From Mugil cephalus (Eukaryota > Chordata > Actinopteri > Mugiliformes > Mugilidae), in the NCBI RefSeq assembly GCF_022458985.1, contig NC_061785.1, forward strand, positions 4,702,204 to 4,766,203: 64,000 nt of DNA, written 5' to 3'. Within the stretch, counting starts at the first letter, position 1. Each line of letters begins with the position of its first letter. The notes beneath the pieces were generated by a model. The model saw only the letters and a program-made list of their open reading frames with translations, had not been told where the DNA came from and searched no databases. Shown here piece after piece: positions 50,201 to 62,453 of the stretch. Position numbers and translations under genes: made by a program.

Positions 50201-51023
50201 TTTATTTTATTATTTTATCTTTTTAGTCTGACTTTTAACAGAATTTTACTTATTTTTTAATTAATTTTATCTTTTTATTTGTAGTTATTAATTGAATTTT
50301 ATTTATTTTATATTTTTTATCTTTTTAGTCTGACTTTTAACTGAATTTTATTTCATTATTTTTACATTTTTAGTTATTTTTTATCAATATGCATTTTGCC
50401 AAAAAAAATGTTCAAAAATCATACAAATGTGATTTATATTATGTCTCTAGGGGGGAGGTTCCCGCCTTTATTAAATACAGAAAGTAACAGGTGACAACTA
50501 TAAATCATAAATTGATGACTCACTTCTGAGTGCATTCATGTTCGGCCAATGAAATTCAAGCAGGTGATTATTTTATGGCTGTGCAAAGTCCCTCATTGGG
50601 CGTCTCTTAAAACCTTCCTCCTACCTATAGAGTCGGTCTCGCGCAGGCTGTCGTTCAGACGCTGCGACAGGTCGATGACGGAGCCGATGTTGCCAAAGAG
50701 TCCGTCAAAGTCCACGTTCTTCACCTGCAGGAAGAAGAAACGTGTTAACTGACGCATAAAGAAACCGAATGAATCTCACGTACGCTCACGTCGTCCCCTC
50801 ACCTGCTTCTTCTGCAGAGGCTCGACGATCTCCTCCACGCACATCTCCAGGTCCTTGATGTAGTCCTCCTCCGTCTGCAGCAGCTCCTCGATGACCTTCG
50901 ACCTCTTCTCCAGCATCCTCAGGTCCGGGTCCTCCGCTCCCGTTCCCGTTCCCGCGGCCGGTGTCGCCTCGGAAACCGGGGCGGAGTCGAGGGGTTTGGG
51001 CTGAGACGACAGCAGCGTCATCT
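41292..51023 (-). CDS. dnmbp: dynamin-binding protein (Tuba), C-terminal half
   Basis: Exons in transcript order: 50803-51023, 50625-50724, 49625-49772, 48049-48066, 46840-47039, 46609-46739, 46233-46337, 45273-45401, 44847-45182, 44580-44765, 44154-44352, 42583-43226, 41292-41477; all phases join, giving 866 codons before TGA. The DH domain starts at [14 protein letters not shown] and includes [24 protein letters not shown] domain follows ([16 protein letters not shown] ... [10 protein letters not shown]), then SH3-5 ([17 protein letters not shown]), a Ser/Arg-rich linker ending in EPEPEPEPE, and SH3-6 ending RKSEYT (human RKTEYT). Tuba is a Cdc42 GEF linking dynamin and N-WASP at the actin cortex and cell junctions. 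The first exon here begins AG-ATG, giving (E)MTLLSSQ; human reads REMTLLSSQ in mid-protein, so upstream exons for four SH3 domains should exist outside the recognised part, unless a short isoform starts at this ATG. Confidence 0.94.
41545..42540. mobile_element. foldback DNA element occupying the last dnmbp intron
   Basis: Inverted ends: CAGAGCCGTATATTAGAGCG at the left; the right end read in reverse is CAGAGCCGTATATTAAAGAG. A second inverted block, GGGCGCCATGTTTGCTACATC, occurs at about 41642 and, reversed, at about 42479-42501; about 60 extra bases sit between the two blocks on the left. The interior is AT-rich with no transposase. It takes up about 0.99 kb of a 1.1-kb intron. Confidence 0.7.
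43285..44110 (+). repeat. interspersed repeat with a nested retroelement tail (dnmbp intron 11)
   Basis: The outer parts (43298-43430 and 43810-43930) match the repeat at 31115-31450. The end (44040-44110, TTGAATAGCTTAATATTGAATG) matches the blocks at 45486-46050. Between them, 43640-43805 reads TTTTTCCTGCCACCGTCGCC ... GGCGCTATATAAATAAAACT followed by TGAATTGGATTGAATTGAAT. This is the classic 3' tail of a fish LINE, so it looks inserted into the older repeat. Confidence 0.5.
44400..44540 (-). mobile_element. Tc1/mariner-like fragment (dnmbp intron 10)
   Basis: Shares GGTGCCTGGTCTGGTCTAGG, TTCCCAGCAGAACACTGAAT and a decayed end with the full copies; about a third of the element remains. Confidence 0.4.
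45486..46050. repeat. inverted pair of repeat copies in one dnmbp intron
   Basis: AAATGTCTAATCAACCAAAG (from about 45595), the AGTACCTCTGC stretch and GAAGACCTATGTTTT on the left are answered in reverse by GACATAGGTTTTC, the AGAGGTACTGCAGG stretch and TTTGGTTGATTAGACATTTT on the right (45850-45950). Outer blocks (CATTCAATATTAAGCTATTC, left; GAATAGCTTAATATTGAATG, right) are also inverted. The RNA of this 831-nt intron could fold into a long hairpin. Confidence 0.6.
47768..47801 (+). repeat. (GAA)n microsatellite
   Basis: About eleven GAA/AGA triplets in a dnmbp intron. A purine-only tract of this kind often varies in length between individuals. Confidence 0.8.
49085..49235 (-). mobile_element. 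Tc1/mariner-like fragment (dnmbp intron 3)
   Basis: One end of the family: TAAGTAACATCCACATGAAT, GAATGTCAGGTCCAAAAGTT, then CGGTCATAATGTTGTGGCTG and ATCGGTATAT as terminus. The other half is missing. Confidence 0.5.
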
Positions 51024-51432
51024 CTGGGGGGGAGAGGAGGCGGAGAAAAGGGAAAACGTTTCAGCGACTTAATGCATCCATCTCCTTCTGGACATTAGCT
51101 GCCATGAAATTGGTAAAAACACAAAGCTGGTTGTAACAAGAAAAAAAAAAGGGGAGGTTATTGTTAAAGACGACACCGGGAAGAGTTTCCCAGCCCACGT
51201 CCCTGCCCCCCCTTATCCCTACAGCCCACCCAGCCCCTCTTCATCTTGTCTGCGTTTGATCAGTGTCTCCGCTATCACCGATCTCCGGGGGGAAGCCTGG
51301 GTTCACGCACCGCTGCTTCGTGTGAATGGACACAGAGCTGGAGTGGACTCAGGCTCTTTGTGCGCGACACAATGGTTTGTGACAGCAGCTACAGACATAC
51401 AGGCTCTGAGGGACGGTAAAGAAGTGGAGGGA

Positions 51433-51454
51433 GGGGGGGGGGGGGGGGGGGGGG
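51433..51454 (+). repeat. G22 homopolymer
   Basis: Twenty-two consecutive G bases, preceded by GGAGGGA, about 0.4 kb 5' of the first dnmbp exon in the window. On the dnmbp coding strand this is a C tract. A run this long can form a G-quadruplex and is a likely sequencing-length error site. Confidence 0.85.
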
Positions 51455-53483
51455 TCTGTCTGAGGAAAACTGTGGACTGAGATTGGAAGAAATACTACTG
51501 GCAATTATTTTTCATTTGTCAGAGGTGGAAAAAACACATTAAGAGCCATTGGAAACTGCAGGAGGGTCTTTCTAATAGTTTTAAATTCATCAAATATGAT
51601 AAAAGTATTAATATTAAAATATTTACATATATCTGGGTGTGAATGCAGGAAGCTAAAAAGTCATCATGGGTTCATAAACGACTGCAAATCCAAACATTTC
51701 CTACTGTTGCTCCTTAAAAGCTTTTAACTTCAACAATTTGATCCTAATATCCTAATAAATACAGTGTTTTATCAGCAAAATTAGTGATTAATACTATCAC
51801 GCAGTCATGTTTCCAAAGTTTCAAACATTTTTACAGCATTTTTTAAAATTTTTTTTTGTATATTGTTCAATTTTTTGTTTCTTTAAAAGAGTTTTTTTGG
51901 ACGTCGCGTGGCTCATATTTACCTGAATAAATTCAGTTTTCTCAATCTGAATCATTCATCTAAAAATGGTTTTCAGTTTTAAATATTATGTGAAGTAACG
52001 TGGAAATAAGGAGGCGACCACAGTGAGCTGTTAGACGAGGAGCTGTAATCGACTCCTTCCACGTTCTGTTAATTTTACTTGGAACAATGGGAAAAAAAAA
52101 GGTCAATTATTGCCCGACTTCTATTTTATTTGTTTGCTGTGAGTTGTACTATAATGTTGTTAGCATTAGTAGCTGCAGACGTCACCAAAAATCAGCCAGA
52201 ACTCAAATGTTTTAAGATTTTTAAGCTGTAGTAGCAACAATAAATATCTTTTTAGCTTTGCTCTCAACTGAATTTTATTTTACTTTTTGTCTGGTTATTT
52301 ATTGAATTTAACTTATTTTATCATTTTATATTTTTTGGTGTGACTTTTAATTGATTTTTACTTATTTTATTATTATTATTATTTATCTTTTTAGCCTGGC
52401 TTTTAACTAATTTTAACTAGTTTTATTATTTTTTAGCATGGCTTTTAACTGAATATTGAACATTAACCATTTCACCATGTTTTACGGCCGATAAGTGCTA
52501 AGAATACGAAACAAACACGTGACTACATGGGGAGTTTTATTCACCACCAGTGGTTTGTTTCCACCTAAATGGGGGCGTGGCCTAATTAACCACTTATTAG
52601 TGCTAAAACCACAGAGATAAGTAACACTTCTCTCTGTGGTTTAGTGTAAAGGTTATTTACTAATTGAGATACTATAAGCAGCAGCAGCAGTACATATATA
52701 CCACATACTACAGTAGAAGATCAGAGATGATCCAGCTTGTGCTGCGTAGTGTTGATGAAGGTGACGTCAGCCTTCCTCCCTGAGCAGATGCCGTCAGACA
52801 CTAATGAAGTTAACTCCTCACCCTCTTATTACCCCCGTGCAGGAATGTAAACACTCGCACGACCCACGATAACACAACAACACTGCGGCTATTTCACACG
52901 TTTGTGCAAAAGTCTCAATTAACACAAAAACTTTTTTGCTTCCAAGTATCAACGTTTGACCAGTTAAAAGCTCCGTTTGTTGCAGGAACGTTAAGAAAGA
53001 ACCAAAGTTAAGACTTTGAAACGTTGTTTTTAAGATGCAGATATCACTTGTCCGACCCTTGAGCCTCCTCCCTCCCTCCCTCCTTCCTTCCCTCCTTCCC
53101 TCCCTGACCTCATCCCTCCATCTTCACGTGACCCGGCTAAAGCTCCACTCAAAGGAGCTTTTCTCGTCGCCCGTCGTCACATCCGCCCGTAGACGCCCGT
53201 CCCATTTAAACCCGCACGTGAGGAAGCGGTTCCTCCGCCGCAGTTTTTTTTTTTTTACGAAAAGTCACAGAGAAACACGGGAAAAAAAAAAACACACGGG
53301 TTTGAAAAAACAAAAGACTCGGAATTTAATTGGAATCAATCGGCTCATTCCCACGTTTGATCCTTTCGTTTCGCATCACGCGCTTCACTTCACTTCACAC
53401 GTCTGTGGAGCCACATGACCTGATTTTGACCCACTTTTTATGGAATTCCACTGAGGTACCATAGAGGAGAGGAGAGGCCTGCA

Positions 53484-53922
53484 CAGCGATCAGCCATAAC
53501 ATTATGACCGGAGAACAGGAGAAGTGAATAACATTTAAATCATCAGTGTTCTAGTGGGAAACTTTTGGACCTGGGATTCACTCATGTGGATGTTACTTAG
53601 ACATGTAGCCCCCACCTAGACCAGACCAGACCAGACCAGACCAGACCCCCCCACCCCATAGAAATGACACACACAGACACAATAACACTTTAGGAACAAC
53701 TAAAAAACAAAAACATGAAGAACAGCACAAGGTGTTAATCTGGCCTCTAAATTCACTAAATCCTAAACTGATCAAGTATCTGAGGGATGATCCACTATAG
53801 AGGACCCAAACCCCCCCCCTCCCCAGGACAGGACACCCTCAGGTCTGTCCTCTGATGGCTCACAGGTATTTCAGAAGCACTACCTACACCATTTTAGGAA
53901 AGGTGGTGATAATGTTACGCAA
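53484..53922 (+). mobile_element. Tc1/mariner-like relic, near-complete
   Basis: Left terminus GCGATCAGCCATAACATTAT; right end GGTGGTGATAATGTTACGCA. The interior has five CCAGA units in tandem at 53621-53645, more than in the sister copies. Confidence 0.6.
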
Positions 53923-56608
53923 GTCACAGATAAATATTTTACTTTTGACTCACACATTTCAAAGAAATCCATCACAGTGGAATCTGATCTGCTTTCGTCA
54001 CTCACTCACTCAACAAGCCGACAGGAAACACCTTTAAAACAATCACTCACTCAACCTCACACACACACCTGCGATCAGTCAGCTGATCTGGGGCCAGCTC
54101 GGTCACCGTCACACCTTACGCTCTGAAACTCTGAAACACCTGCTGATGATTTGTGTCAATCTGCAATAAAGAAATCACAGCTATGACTTTCGTGTCCAGG
54201 GAAAGAAACTGTTGCTGCAGTTTCACCGGTTGTTTGAACAGACCTGGGTGTGTGCGTGTTGTTATGTGTGGTCCACAAGAATCCGTAAGCCTCAGGGTGT
54301 ATACGCTGTAATCAAACATGCTTGTAAAAGATTAACACAACAAGGAAGGAGAGGACAGCGCGGCTGTGACTCTGCAGGGAGCATGTTTTTCCTCCACAAA
54401 TGAGTGACATTCAGACTCTGACCCGGTTACAGGAATAAAAATAACAACACAAAAGAGACTGTCTACGTACATATTCCACTGGAATATACATGAATGGAGT
54501 TATGTGGGCTAATGAATATGGGGAACTGTGCTCCTTTGTGTTCACTTTCTACCCATTAAATGAGGAGAAGGGTTGTGTTAGTTCAAATTTGAATAATTAC
54601 AGGCAACTCTGAGAGAACTACTTTGGTTTTGTTGCTCCCGAATTTAAAATTGTCGTGGGAAAATCTGACGACCCCCGACGAAGCCAAAGATCCTAAACAA
54701 CTCCTCTCATAGAGTCTGAGGTTAAAAAGAAATGCTTCAAATAGAAAGAATAAATCAAAAATACTCCAAAATAATAACGTATCAAATTTAATTCCCATCT
54801 CTTTTTCTTTGTTTAGCTTAGTTATTGAAGGAAAATGGACAAATGGCCACTGAATATGTCTTTTATTTCAGTATTTACTGACACAAACTCAGGTGTGTGT
54901 CACTGGTTTAAGGTTCAGGTGGAATCAACACTGCAAAGCTGAGTCCAGTTCTAAAAAAATGCAGATTCGCGAAGTCATCTCACCCTCTTCGTGGAATAAA
55001 AAACCAATTAACATGTACAAAGTCCTCGAGAAAAACCTGGAGAGCCTCACCATAGTCAAAAGGTTTGTCTTTAGTTTCTGGTTCTGTCCCAACAGGGCGT
55101 GTTCGGCCTTTAGCTGGAACTATAAAAAGTGACGCGAGGCCGATACAAAGCCACTCTTGGATTTCTGACACCCACGGCCGTGACTCAAGCCTCAGTCACA
55201 AGCGATACAGCAGGGCAGGTCATTAAAGATTCATCTAAAGCAAAGTATCTGGAGCTCAGACACAAAGCGCGGCTTCAAGTGGCACATTAATCATGACCGC
55301 GGGTGTTTGTCTGGAGAATTCTTTGGCATTTTATTTGCATGAAATCAAAGTATGCGCTCGAATCAAAAGAAAAAGAAAAAATGCACACAGTGAGCCTCAG
55401 TGCTGGGATCGATTTGCATAAATAAAACGTAGATTTTAATTGTATTTTACAGGTAAGACAAGGGGAATAAGTAAGACTTTAAATATTCCTCTCGTCTTAC
55501 CAGAGGAATCACAGAAAAAGACGACAACATGAGCGTTTTTGAGCCATTTAACATCACTTTCATAAAATCCGAACTAAAAACATCCATTTAAATCTCTTCC
55601 CTTTGTGCATTTTGGAGAATCGTCTCGTGAGGCGTCCTCTCCGAGCTAACGCCAAAAAAAAAAAGAGCGAGAAGAGAAGATGGTGAAGCTTCACCCACCT
55701 GCTGCTCGCAACTTTCCTCCAACCACTTTAAAAACAAGCACACACGCCCCTACGCACACACACAGACACACACAGCGGTTCAAACAACGCCATCCATTCT
55801 GAGATAGTCCATTGTCGATCTGAAGTTCAGCTCCTGAGCCCTGTGGAGGACGACGCGTCCCGTTACATAAAAAAAAAAAAAAAAAGAGAGCTCCATTCCA
55901 GAGCTCCAATTACCATGAGAATGGATGGGAACCCACCATCATTACACACAAACACACACACAGACACACACACAGACACACACAGGGGAGGATGAGCCGG
56001 TGGAGAATAAAACCTGGAGCCGGACTCAGGCTGCTGACACAAACTGGACGTCCTGATTGGACACGTTTTGTCCCAAATTAATTTGTAAAGTGCAAAACAC
56101 ACGATGCAGTAAAAACCTGTTTGAGTCTTTGCCACAGAACTTGTAGATTTCTCCCCCTTAAAAAAATGAATGCAACAGTCTAATCTAATCTAATCTGATC
56201 TGAACTAATCTAAATTCCATTGACGTTGTTCCTCCCTGGTTTAAGAGTAACATTTTGTACGTGGCAGTAACTTTATTGAACAGCTTGCATTTGCAGCTCG
56301 ACAGGTTTCAAGTTGGCAGGATATTATTTATTTATTTGTATCGATTTCTTTACGCAGAGAAAACCTCGTCGAGGATAACTGTATAAACTGTCTTTCATTA
56401 ATGCATCTGCCATTAAAGAAGATGCAATAACTCTTTCTGTCTGTTTTCTTTCTACTCTTAATGCAATTAAAAAAAAAAACACTTTATTTGAACCACTCAC
56501 ATGTGGCTGCAAGAGATTTTACTAGAAGTTCTGATGTTGAAGTGAAATCTCTGCGGACGAATCTGTTTCATGTTTCACAATCTGCTGCTGCTGCTGCCAC
56601 CTGTTAAA

Positions 56609-56677
56609 GCTCCTCCTCCTTCTCCTCCTCCTCCACCTCCTCCTCCTCCTCCTCCTCCTCCTCCTCCTCCTCCTCCA
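56609..56677 (+). repeat. (CTC)n microsatellite
   Basis: A long CTC/TCC triplet tract, imperfect in its first third and pure in the last 45 or so bases, preceded by five CTG triplets. Non-coding context. Confidence 0.85.
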
Positions 56678-57944
56678 GGCTGACATCTATCAGAATAATG
56701 ACCCTGTGATTGAACATCTTCCTTTAAAGTTTAAACCATGAAATCTTGCAAACCCATCCGTGCAAATTTAAGATATTTCTTTCCTTCTTTTTTCTCCTTT
56801 TATGCATTTTTCATTAATTATTACTTTGATGCACCCTTGCAAGTGAAACCAGATGATATTTATATATATATATATATGTAGTTTTTACTGATTTCATGTT
56901 CAGCCTTCTGCACTAATATCTTGTGCAAAGTCAAAAGTTTGCCCTGCACACGGCGCCTCTAAGGTCACACACAATCGACGCTGTGTGTTCGGCCCCAAAG
57001 TTGAACGCAGAGTGCACCGGTTTCCCTGGCAACAAGAACAGCAGAATGGGTGGAGGTGGGGGTGGAGGGTGGGGTTATCAAGCCAAGTTTCGTAGAGCCG
57101 GAGGGGGGTCACTTTACTCAAATGAGCACATGGATGGTTAACTCTGCCAGCGATTTTCGGTTTGGGACATGAATCTACTTGAAAATAGGTTTGATGCCAG
57201 CTCTGGAAAATGAAATGCCAACACATGAGCTGTGACTGCATTTACAGATAAAAAATAAATAAATAAATTAAAAAAAATCCACGATGCGGGTTAACTGGAA
57301 CAGGAAAACAACGTCAGCAGAGGTAGAGTAAATATTGGCCAGACTCCGACCGCAGCCACTTCACACTCTTAAGGTTTTAAAAGAGGATTCTACTTCGCTA
57401 AAGAAACAAAATGCAGCTTTAAATCAGACTCACTTTAAAGTCCGATTTGATCTCAAGGGGGTGAGAGCACTAACGTATAACAACTATAACGACAAAAAAA
57501 ACTTGCATAACATTAGAAAAACATGTTCCAAGGTCACAGGAGTGAAGTTTACGTCACAATCTTTTATTTTTTAGCCGTTTATTCTATTTATTGACCATTG
57601 ATTCCACTGTGTTCCTTCACATTTTATTTGCTCCATTCTGCTTTTTTTTTTTAATCTACTGTGTGCGTATTGTGTAATAGTTTGCAGCCTGTCCCAACCG
57701 ATTGGGATTAATAAACCTGTTTGAATCTGAACTTTTCCCTTTGTTTCAATGCCAATAAATTCAACTATCCTTCTACCACATGTTTCATTAATAACTTGAA
57801 ATGTCTTTTAAAATAGAAATAAAGAAAAGAAGTTGGCGCATTGCTGCCGTTAACTGTTTATTTCTAGGTCTCTGTGTTTGTTGTTATGACTGAAACTCTC
57901 ATTAAAACTGTGCAACCCCCCAAGCAGAAAAAAATAGCTAAAGC

Positions 57945-58405
57945 TTAACCTCCTGAGACCCTGCGTCCTCATATGGGGACATTAAGGTTTAGGTTTTTTT
58001 TTTTTTATTGCAGCTTATCGTTAGTGGACGCTTTAGTCTGTTATCTAGTGGTAGACTAAAGCGTTGGATCACACACAAATAAAACTTATTTATTTACTTT
58101 GCTTATTAGCATCTCTAGTTTGATACAACGCGCAAATTCAACAAACTTTATCAATGGCAACGATTATCATTGTTCACAATTCTGTCTTTGCTCAGTCATG
58201 TATTAAAATAAACAGTTTTATATTTTGTCTCACATTGGTGAGTTTATTATAATATAAATAATGACTAAATCCCAGTGTCCACATATGAGGACATGTTTTT
58301 TTTTTTTTTACTACTTCCTGTTTTTATACGTCTTAGTTCCTTCTGATCCCAAATACCTTGGAGAAATTAAAAATGCAAATAAAAGCTCAGGTTTCAGGAG
58401 GTTAC
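57945..58405 (+). mobile_element. TTAA-type MITE, copy 4
   Basis: TTAACCTCCTGAGACCCTG at the left end and TTTCAGGAGGTTAC at the right, with the family interior between. The right TTAA has mutated to TTAC. It sits in the exon-poor region right of dnmbp. Confidence 0.65.
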
Positions 58406-59330
58406 AGAGATGAATGAATAAGGTATTGATATTGAAAAACAACTGCAGTTAATTTTATTTTGCATATTCATCCGGCGGCCCAGACTGGACCCTGTGACGG
58501 GCTGGTTTTTGGCCCACGGGCCGGATGTTTGACACCCCTGCTTTAAATCATCCAGCTGTACCCCGGCCCTTTGTCCTACCTCTCTGTATCCGTTTTCCCC
58601 TGGTAAAAATGGAAAGACAGGAGAGTTTGTTCAGTGACATACCATCCTGTTTATCTTTTTTTGGGGGGGTTAGATGTCAAAGGCCACATTCCAGTTCCTG
58701 GCAGAGTCTCACACAGCAACCGCTATCTACCACGGCCGGGTATCTCTGCTCATTACAAGCCTCAAGCCTCAAGCTTTATGCTCTCAGACTGTGGTTTTGT
58801 TCAAATTTAATTACATGTTTAGCGTCGGCTACAACTCAATCAGAGTGTCAACGAAATACTCTCTGAACGGGACCAAGACTCGCACATGGGACGTCTTTGG
58901 AATTCCTCAATTTGTCCAATTTCCGCGACAAACAATATGTAATTACTTCAAGAGACCATTGGTTTTGCATATGTGCAGAGGTAACTGAAACCACGAGACA
59001 AGGAGCCCATTCAAAGAGCCGACAATGAGTCACAGGTGCTTTAAGACAAAGTGCTTTAACGTTACATGAATTACATATAAATGTATAATTTAAGTGGTTG
59101 TTGCCTTTAGTTTCTCAGTGTGGGAAAATACATGCGAGAACCGACTAGAGATGACTAATGTGTCAACGTATAAAAAAAAAAAAAAAAACAGCGGGACAAG
59201 TAAAGGCAAAGATGTTTTGTTTCCCCCGGGGCTTCGTCAGTTTTTCCCACAGCTAAAAACTGAACTTAAGAGAAACAAAGACTCTAAGACGCAACAGTTC
59301 CTCAGAGTCACTGATCAGCCACTGAATCAC

Positions 59331-59562
59331 ATGTAAATTAGGACATGTAGCACCCACCTAGACCAGACCAGACACCCCCACCCTGTAGCAATGACACTCT
59401 TTGACGGCAGCAGGAAGAAGCCTGACACAGACGCACAAAAACACTTTAGAAACAACTCAAAAAAACTGAAAAAAAAACATCACAAGGTGTTGACCTGGCC
59501 TCCAAATTCACTAGAAAACTGATCGAGTATCTGTGGGTGGTCATAATGTTATGCCTGATCCG
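59331..59562 (+). mobile_element. Tc1/mariner-like relic, deleted copy
   Basis: CACCTAGACCAGACCAGACA to GGTCATAATGTTATGCCTGA, with the left third and several internal segments missing. Confidence 0.5.
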
Positions 59563-62435
59563 CGTAGAGCGCATCAGTCGGAGCAGCACAAAACTCTGCG
59601 GAATGATTCCATTTGAGTTAACGCCGCATAATCGCAACATAAAACAAAACGTCAACGTCTGCAGCGAACGTCAAAATATTCAATTAGCTCCTTTGTTGAG
59701 TGAATCCGACGAGTACAATTCGAATTAACAGCTCATTAGGTACAAACGGGTGAAAACAAATGCATTAAAAACACAACAGTCCTGCACCAACTCTTAGTTT
59801 TAAGATGGTTGCGGCGTTGGTCGCGTGTTTAAAATAACTCCAGCTGAGTTTTCATGTAGGCGGCTGTGGTTTGTGCTGCCATTGAACTGTATTGTGTTGC
59901 ACTGATGCATGTTTTCTTACTGTTTTTACAGCACCACAAACTACACCCTCCACCAAAAATGGTCGAAACTCCAGCCACGGAGTCACGGTTATGTTAAGAC
60001 TGGATTTTCACTGGTGAACCTAATGTTTTGACAAGCGAGCGTAACTTATGTCCCGTAGAAATTCTCGGTACAGGGAGTTAACTAGACGATAAGTAAACAA
60101 GGTCAAAGATCGGGATGTGTGTTTTCCCACCAGTTAACCTGAAACCTACCTGCAGATAACACCAGTATCCTCTAACCTTCCCCCAAAATCTAAATCTTCA
60201 CGAAGAACACGGGTTTGTTGCGAAACTCAAAAAGTTGACGTTTAAAGATTTAGTTGCAAGGAGGGTTAAGGAGCAAGTACGGAAACTGTGCACTCAGCTT
60301 TTCGAGACAGCGGTGACTCATGCAGATTATCATTCGTTTTTTTTTTGCAATCTGACTTGAGATAAGGCGTCTTCGGAGCGATGCTGTCAGGCGCTTTGAG
60401 AACTCGTCCGAAGATTTTCAGCCTTAACTCCTAACTCGCCTCGCCCCCCACTCCCCACTCCCCACTCCTGCCCACCAATGGCGGCGGCTGCTCCAGGATT
60501 ACAGCGGCATACGCTCCCAGATCATACATGGATGACGACACATTACTCACAGGATCTCAAACATTTCCTAGGGTTAGAGTTTGCTAGTTTAAAAGTGTGT
60601 CCAGGAAGGTTTAACCAATGCATTTAGGGTTAGTGCACTATATTAGTGCAGTCTATTATCTAATATTGGATTACAGCGTATATAGAAGTATCCCGTCCAT
60701 CCCAGAGATCCATCACCTCAATGTCACAGAGTCAAACCCAATAAGCCCCGCGACAAGATGCTCTAATGTTTTTTAGCCGTGCGACTCAACGCTCCGCTCA
60801 GGAGCAAAACCCCCTGACCGAGCTGAAACCGTTTAACGAGATTAACGGATGACAAGACTCTGCAGAGGCGAATCTCTCTCTCTGTGTGTGTGTGTGTGTT
60901 TTGAAAAAAATGGCGTCATATTCTTAAATAAATAAGCCCCTCAAGAGCTGATCTAGTGCACATACACAAATATATGCATGCACACAACGCACACACATTA
61001 TCAGTCTGCAAGGGAAGAAGGGAGTCGGGGCAGCGCCGGCCACCGCCTGGCACCAGACAGACCCCCGCCATCCACTCACCATGCTGACGCTAGGGATTAA
61101 TACTCCCGAAATGGATGTGTTGTGTGTGTGTGTGTGTTTTTTTTTTCTAGGTGACTGGGGGAGGGGGTCAGGGGGGGGGCGCCACCTGCTTCTTCTCAGA
61201 CACAATTAAGTGACCAGAGAAGTGCTCTTTCTGCCTCTCGGTTATTAAAAAGCCACACACAGGAAGTTTTTTTGTTTTTTTTTTTATGCGGTTGCAGATT
61301 ACGACGCCACGTGTTCACAACTAAACTCTAAACCCTCCCACTCACCAGGGATATCGCAGCCTTATCAGGGGCTTGGTCGCATGAAACATGTTTTCGAGAT
61401 CTGATCATAAAATAACATTTAAAAGAGGATGTCCGAATATAATTTCTTTAAAAACTCGACGGACGCCGGTGCTTTCGAATCACGCAACCCAATTTAAGGC
61501 CACGTAGCAGCAAGACTTAAATTGTGTTGATACGTCAAATAAAACTACACTTATTATAAATCATTTGTGCCACACTTTTTCCTGAATATTGCCCTCATGT
61601 TGGTGCACATCTGGTGCATGGGAGAAACTTCAAATGCCTTTTCCAATTTGTGGAAAGATGCATCCCGTCAACCAACCTGGAAATGATGCGTCACACAAAT
61701 GTGAAGGTTAGTTTTGTTCTAAGTAGTTGTGGAAAAATGCATTTCCTGCATTTTAATGGAAATAAGCTATAAATAACTTTGTTGTTTGCTACATTTGTAC
61801 ATAAACCTTTTTACATTTACATTTTAGATTAACATCTAAGTTATAAAAAATTGTTGGTTTAACAAGTTTGTGGTTTCCACAATGAAAAATCAAATTTTTT
61901 CCTGCTTGGGTTTTATGGTTTTAGGTCCAATACAGTTTGTCAAAATGAAAAACTAATTGTAAAATGAGACATGTGAGGTTGTGCAAATGACAACCAGTCC
62001 CAGAATTGGGTTAAGTTTGCCCTCTTATTTGCTCCAAAAGACTAAATCCATAAACTTATACTAGATAAACCTGACCTAAATTTGATTTAACAGTACAGAG
62101 AACATGACCTAATTTCAGAATCAAAGGCACTAAGTTCACTCCTGGCTGAGAAGAGGAGGAAGGAAAAACAACAGACACTAAAAGACATGTCATGCAAGAA
62201 GAGCTGAGACTATTTACGTGTGCACATAGCGTCAGGGTTTGACAGCAAACAGGAAACTTACAGAGCCTGGCAACAAAAACCAACAAGGACCCACTGAACC
62301 CGTTCTGCAGGTTCTTAGGCCTTCAAATACCTGACGACTCACTTTCCTGTGAGATAGGTGATACCGAGGCGTGTGCACCCACCCTGCGCTTTCTAAGGAG
62401 GTGGGAGGTGAGTCTGACTAGTCAGCAAGTTGAAG

Positions 62436-62453
62436 CCCCCCCCCCCCCCCCCC
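62436..62453 (+). repeat. C18 homopolymer
   Basis: Eighteen consecutive C bases, followed by an ACACACC-type run, in the presumed intron just 3' of the RDY-rich exon. Confidence 0.8.

Noticed and set aside
60478..60650. ATGGCGGCGGCTGCT... short plus-strand frame in a CG-rich patch
   Set aside because: About 56 codons with no recognisable motif, no flanking splice sites and no homology I can recall; the start-like context alone is not enough.
60924..61205. 93-codon minus frame with a GTGAGT donor after an ATG (about 61080)
   Set aside because: The frame is driven by a TG/CA microsatellite and low-complexity Arg/Pro sequence. The donor-like site has no supporting upstream exon sequence.
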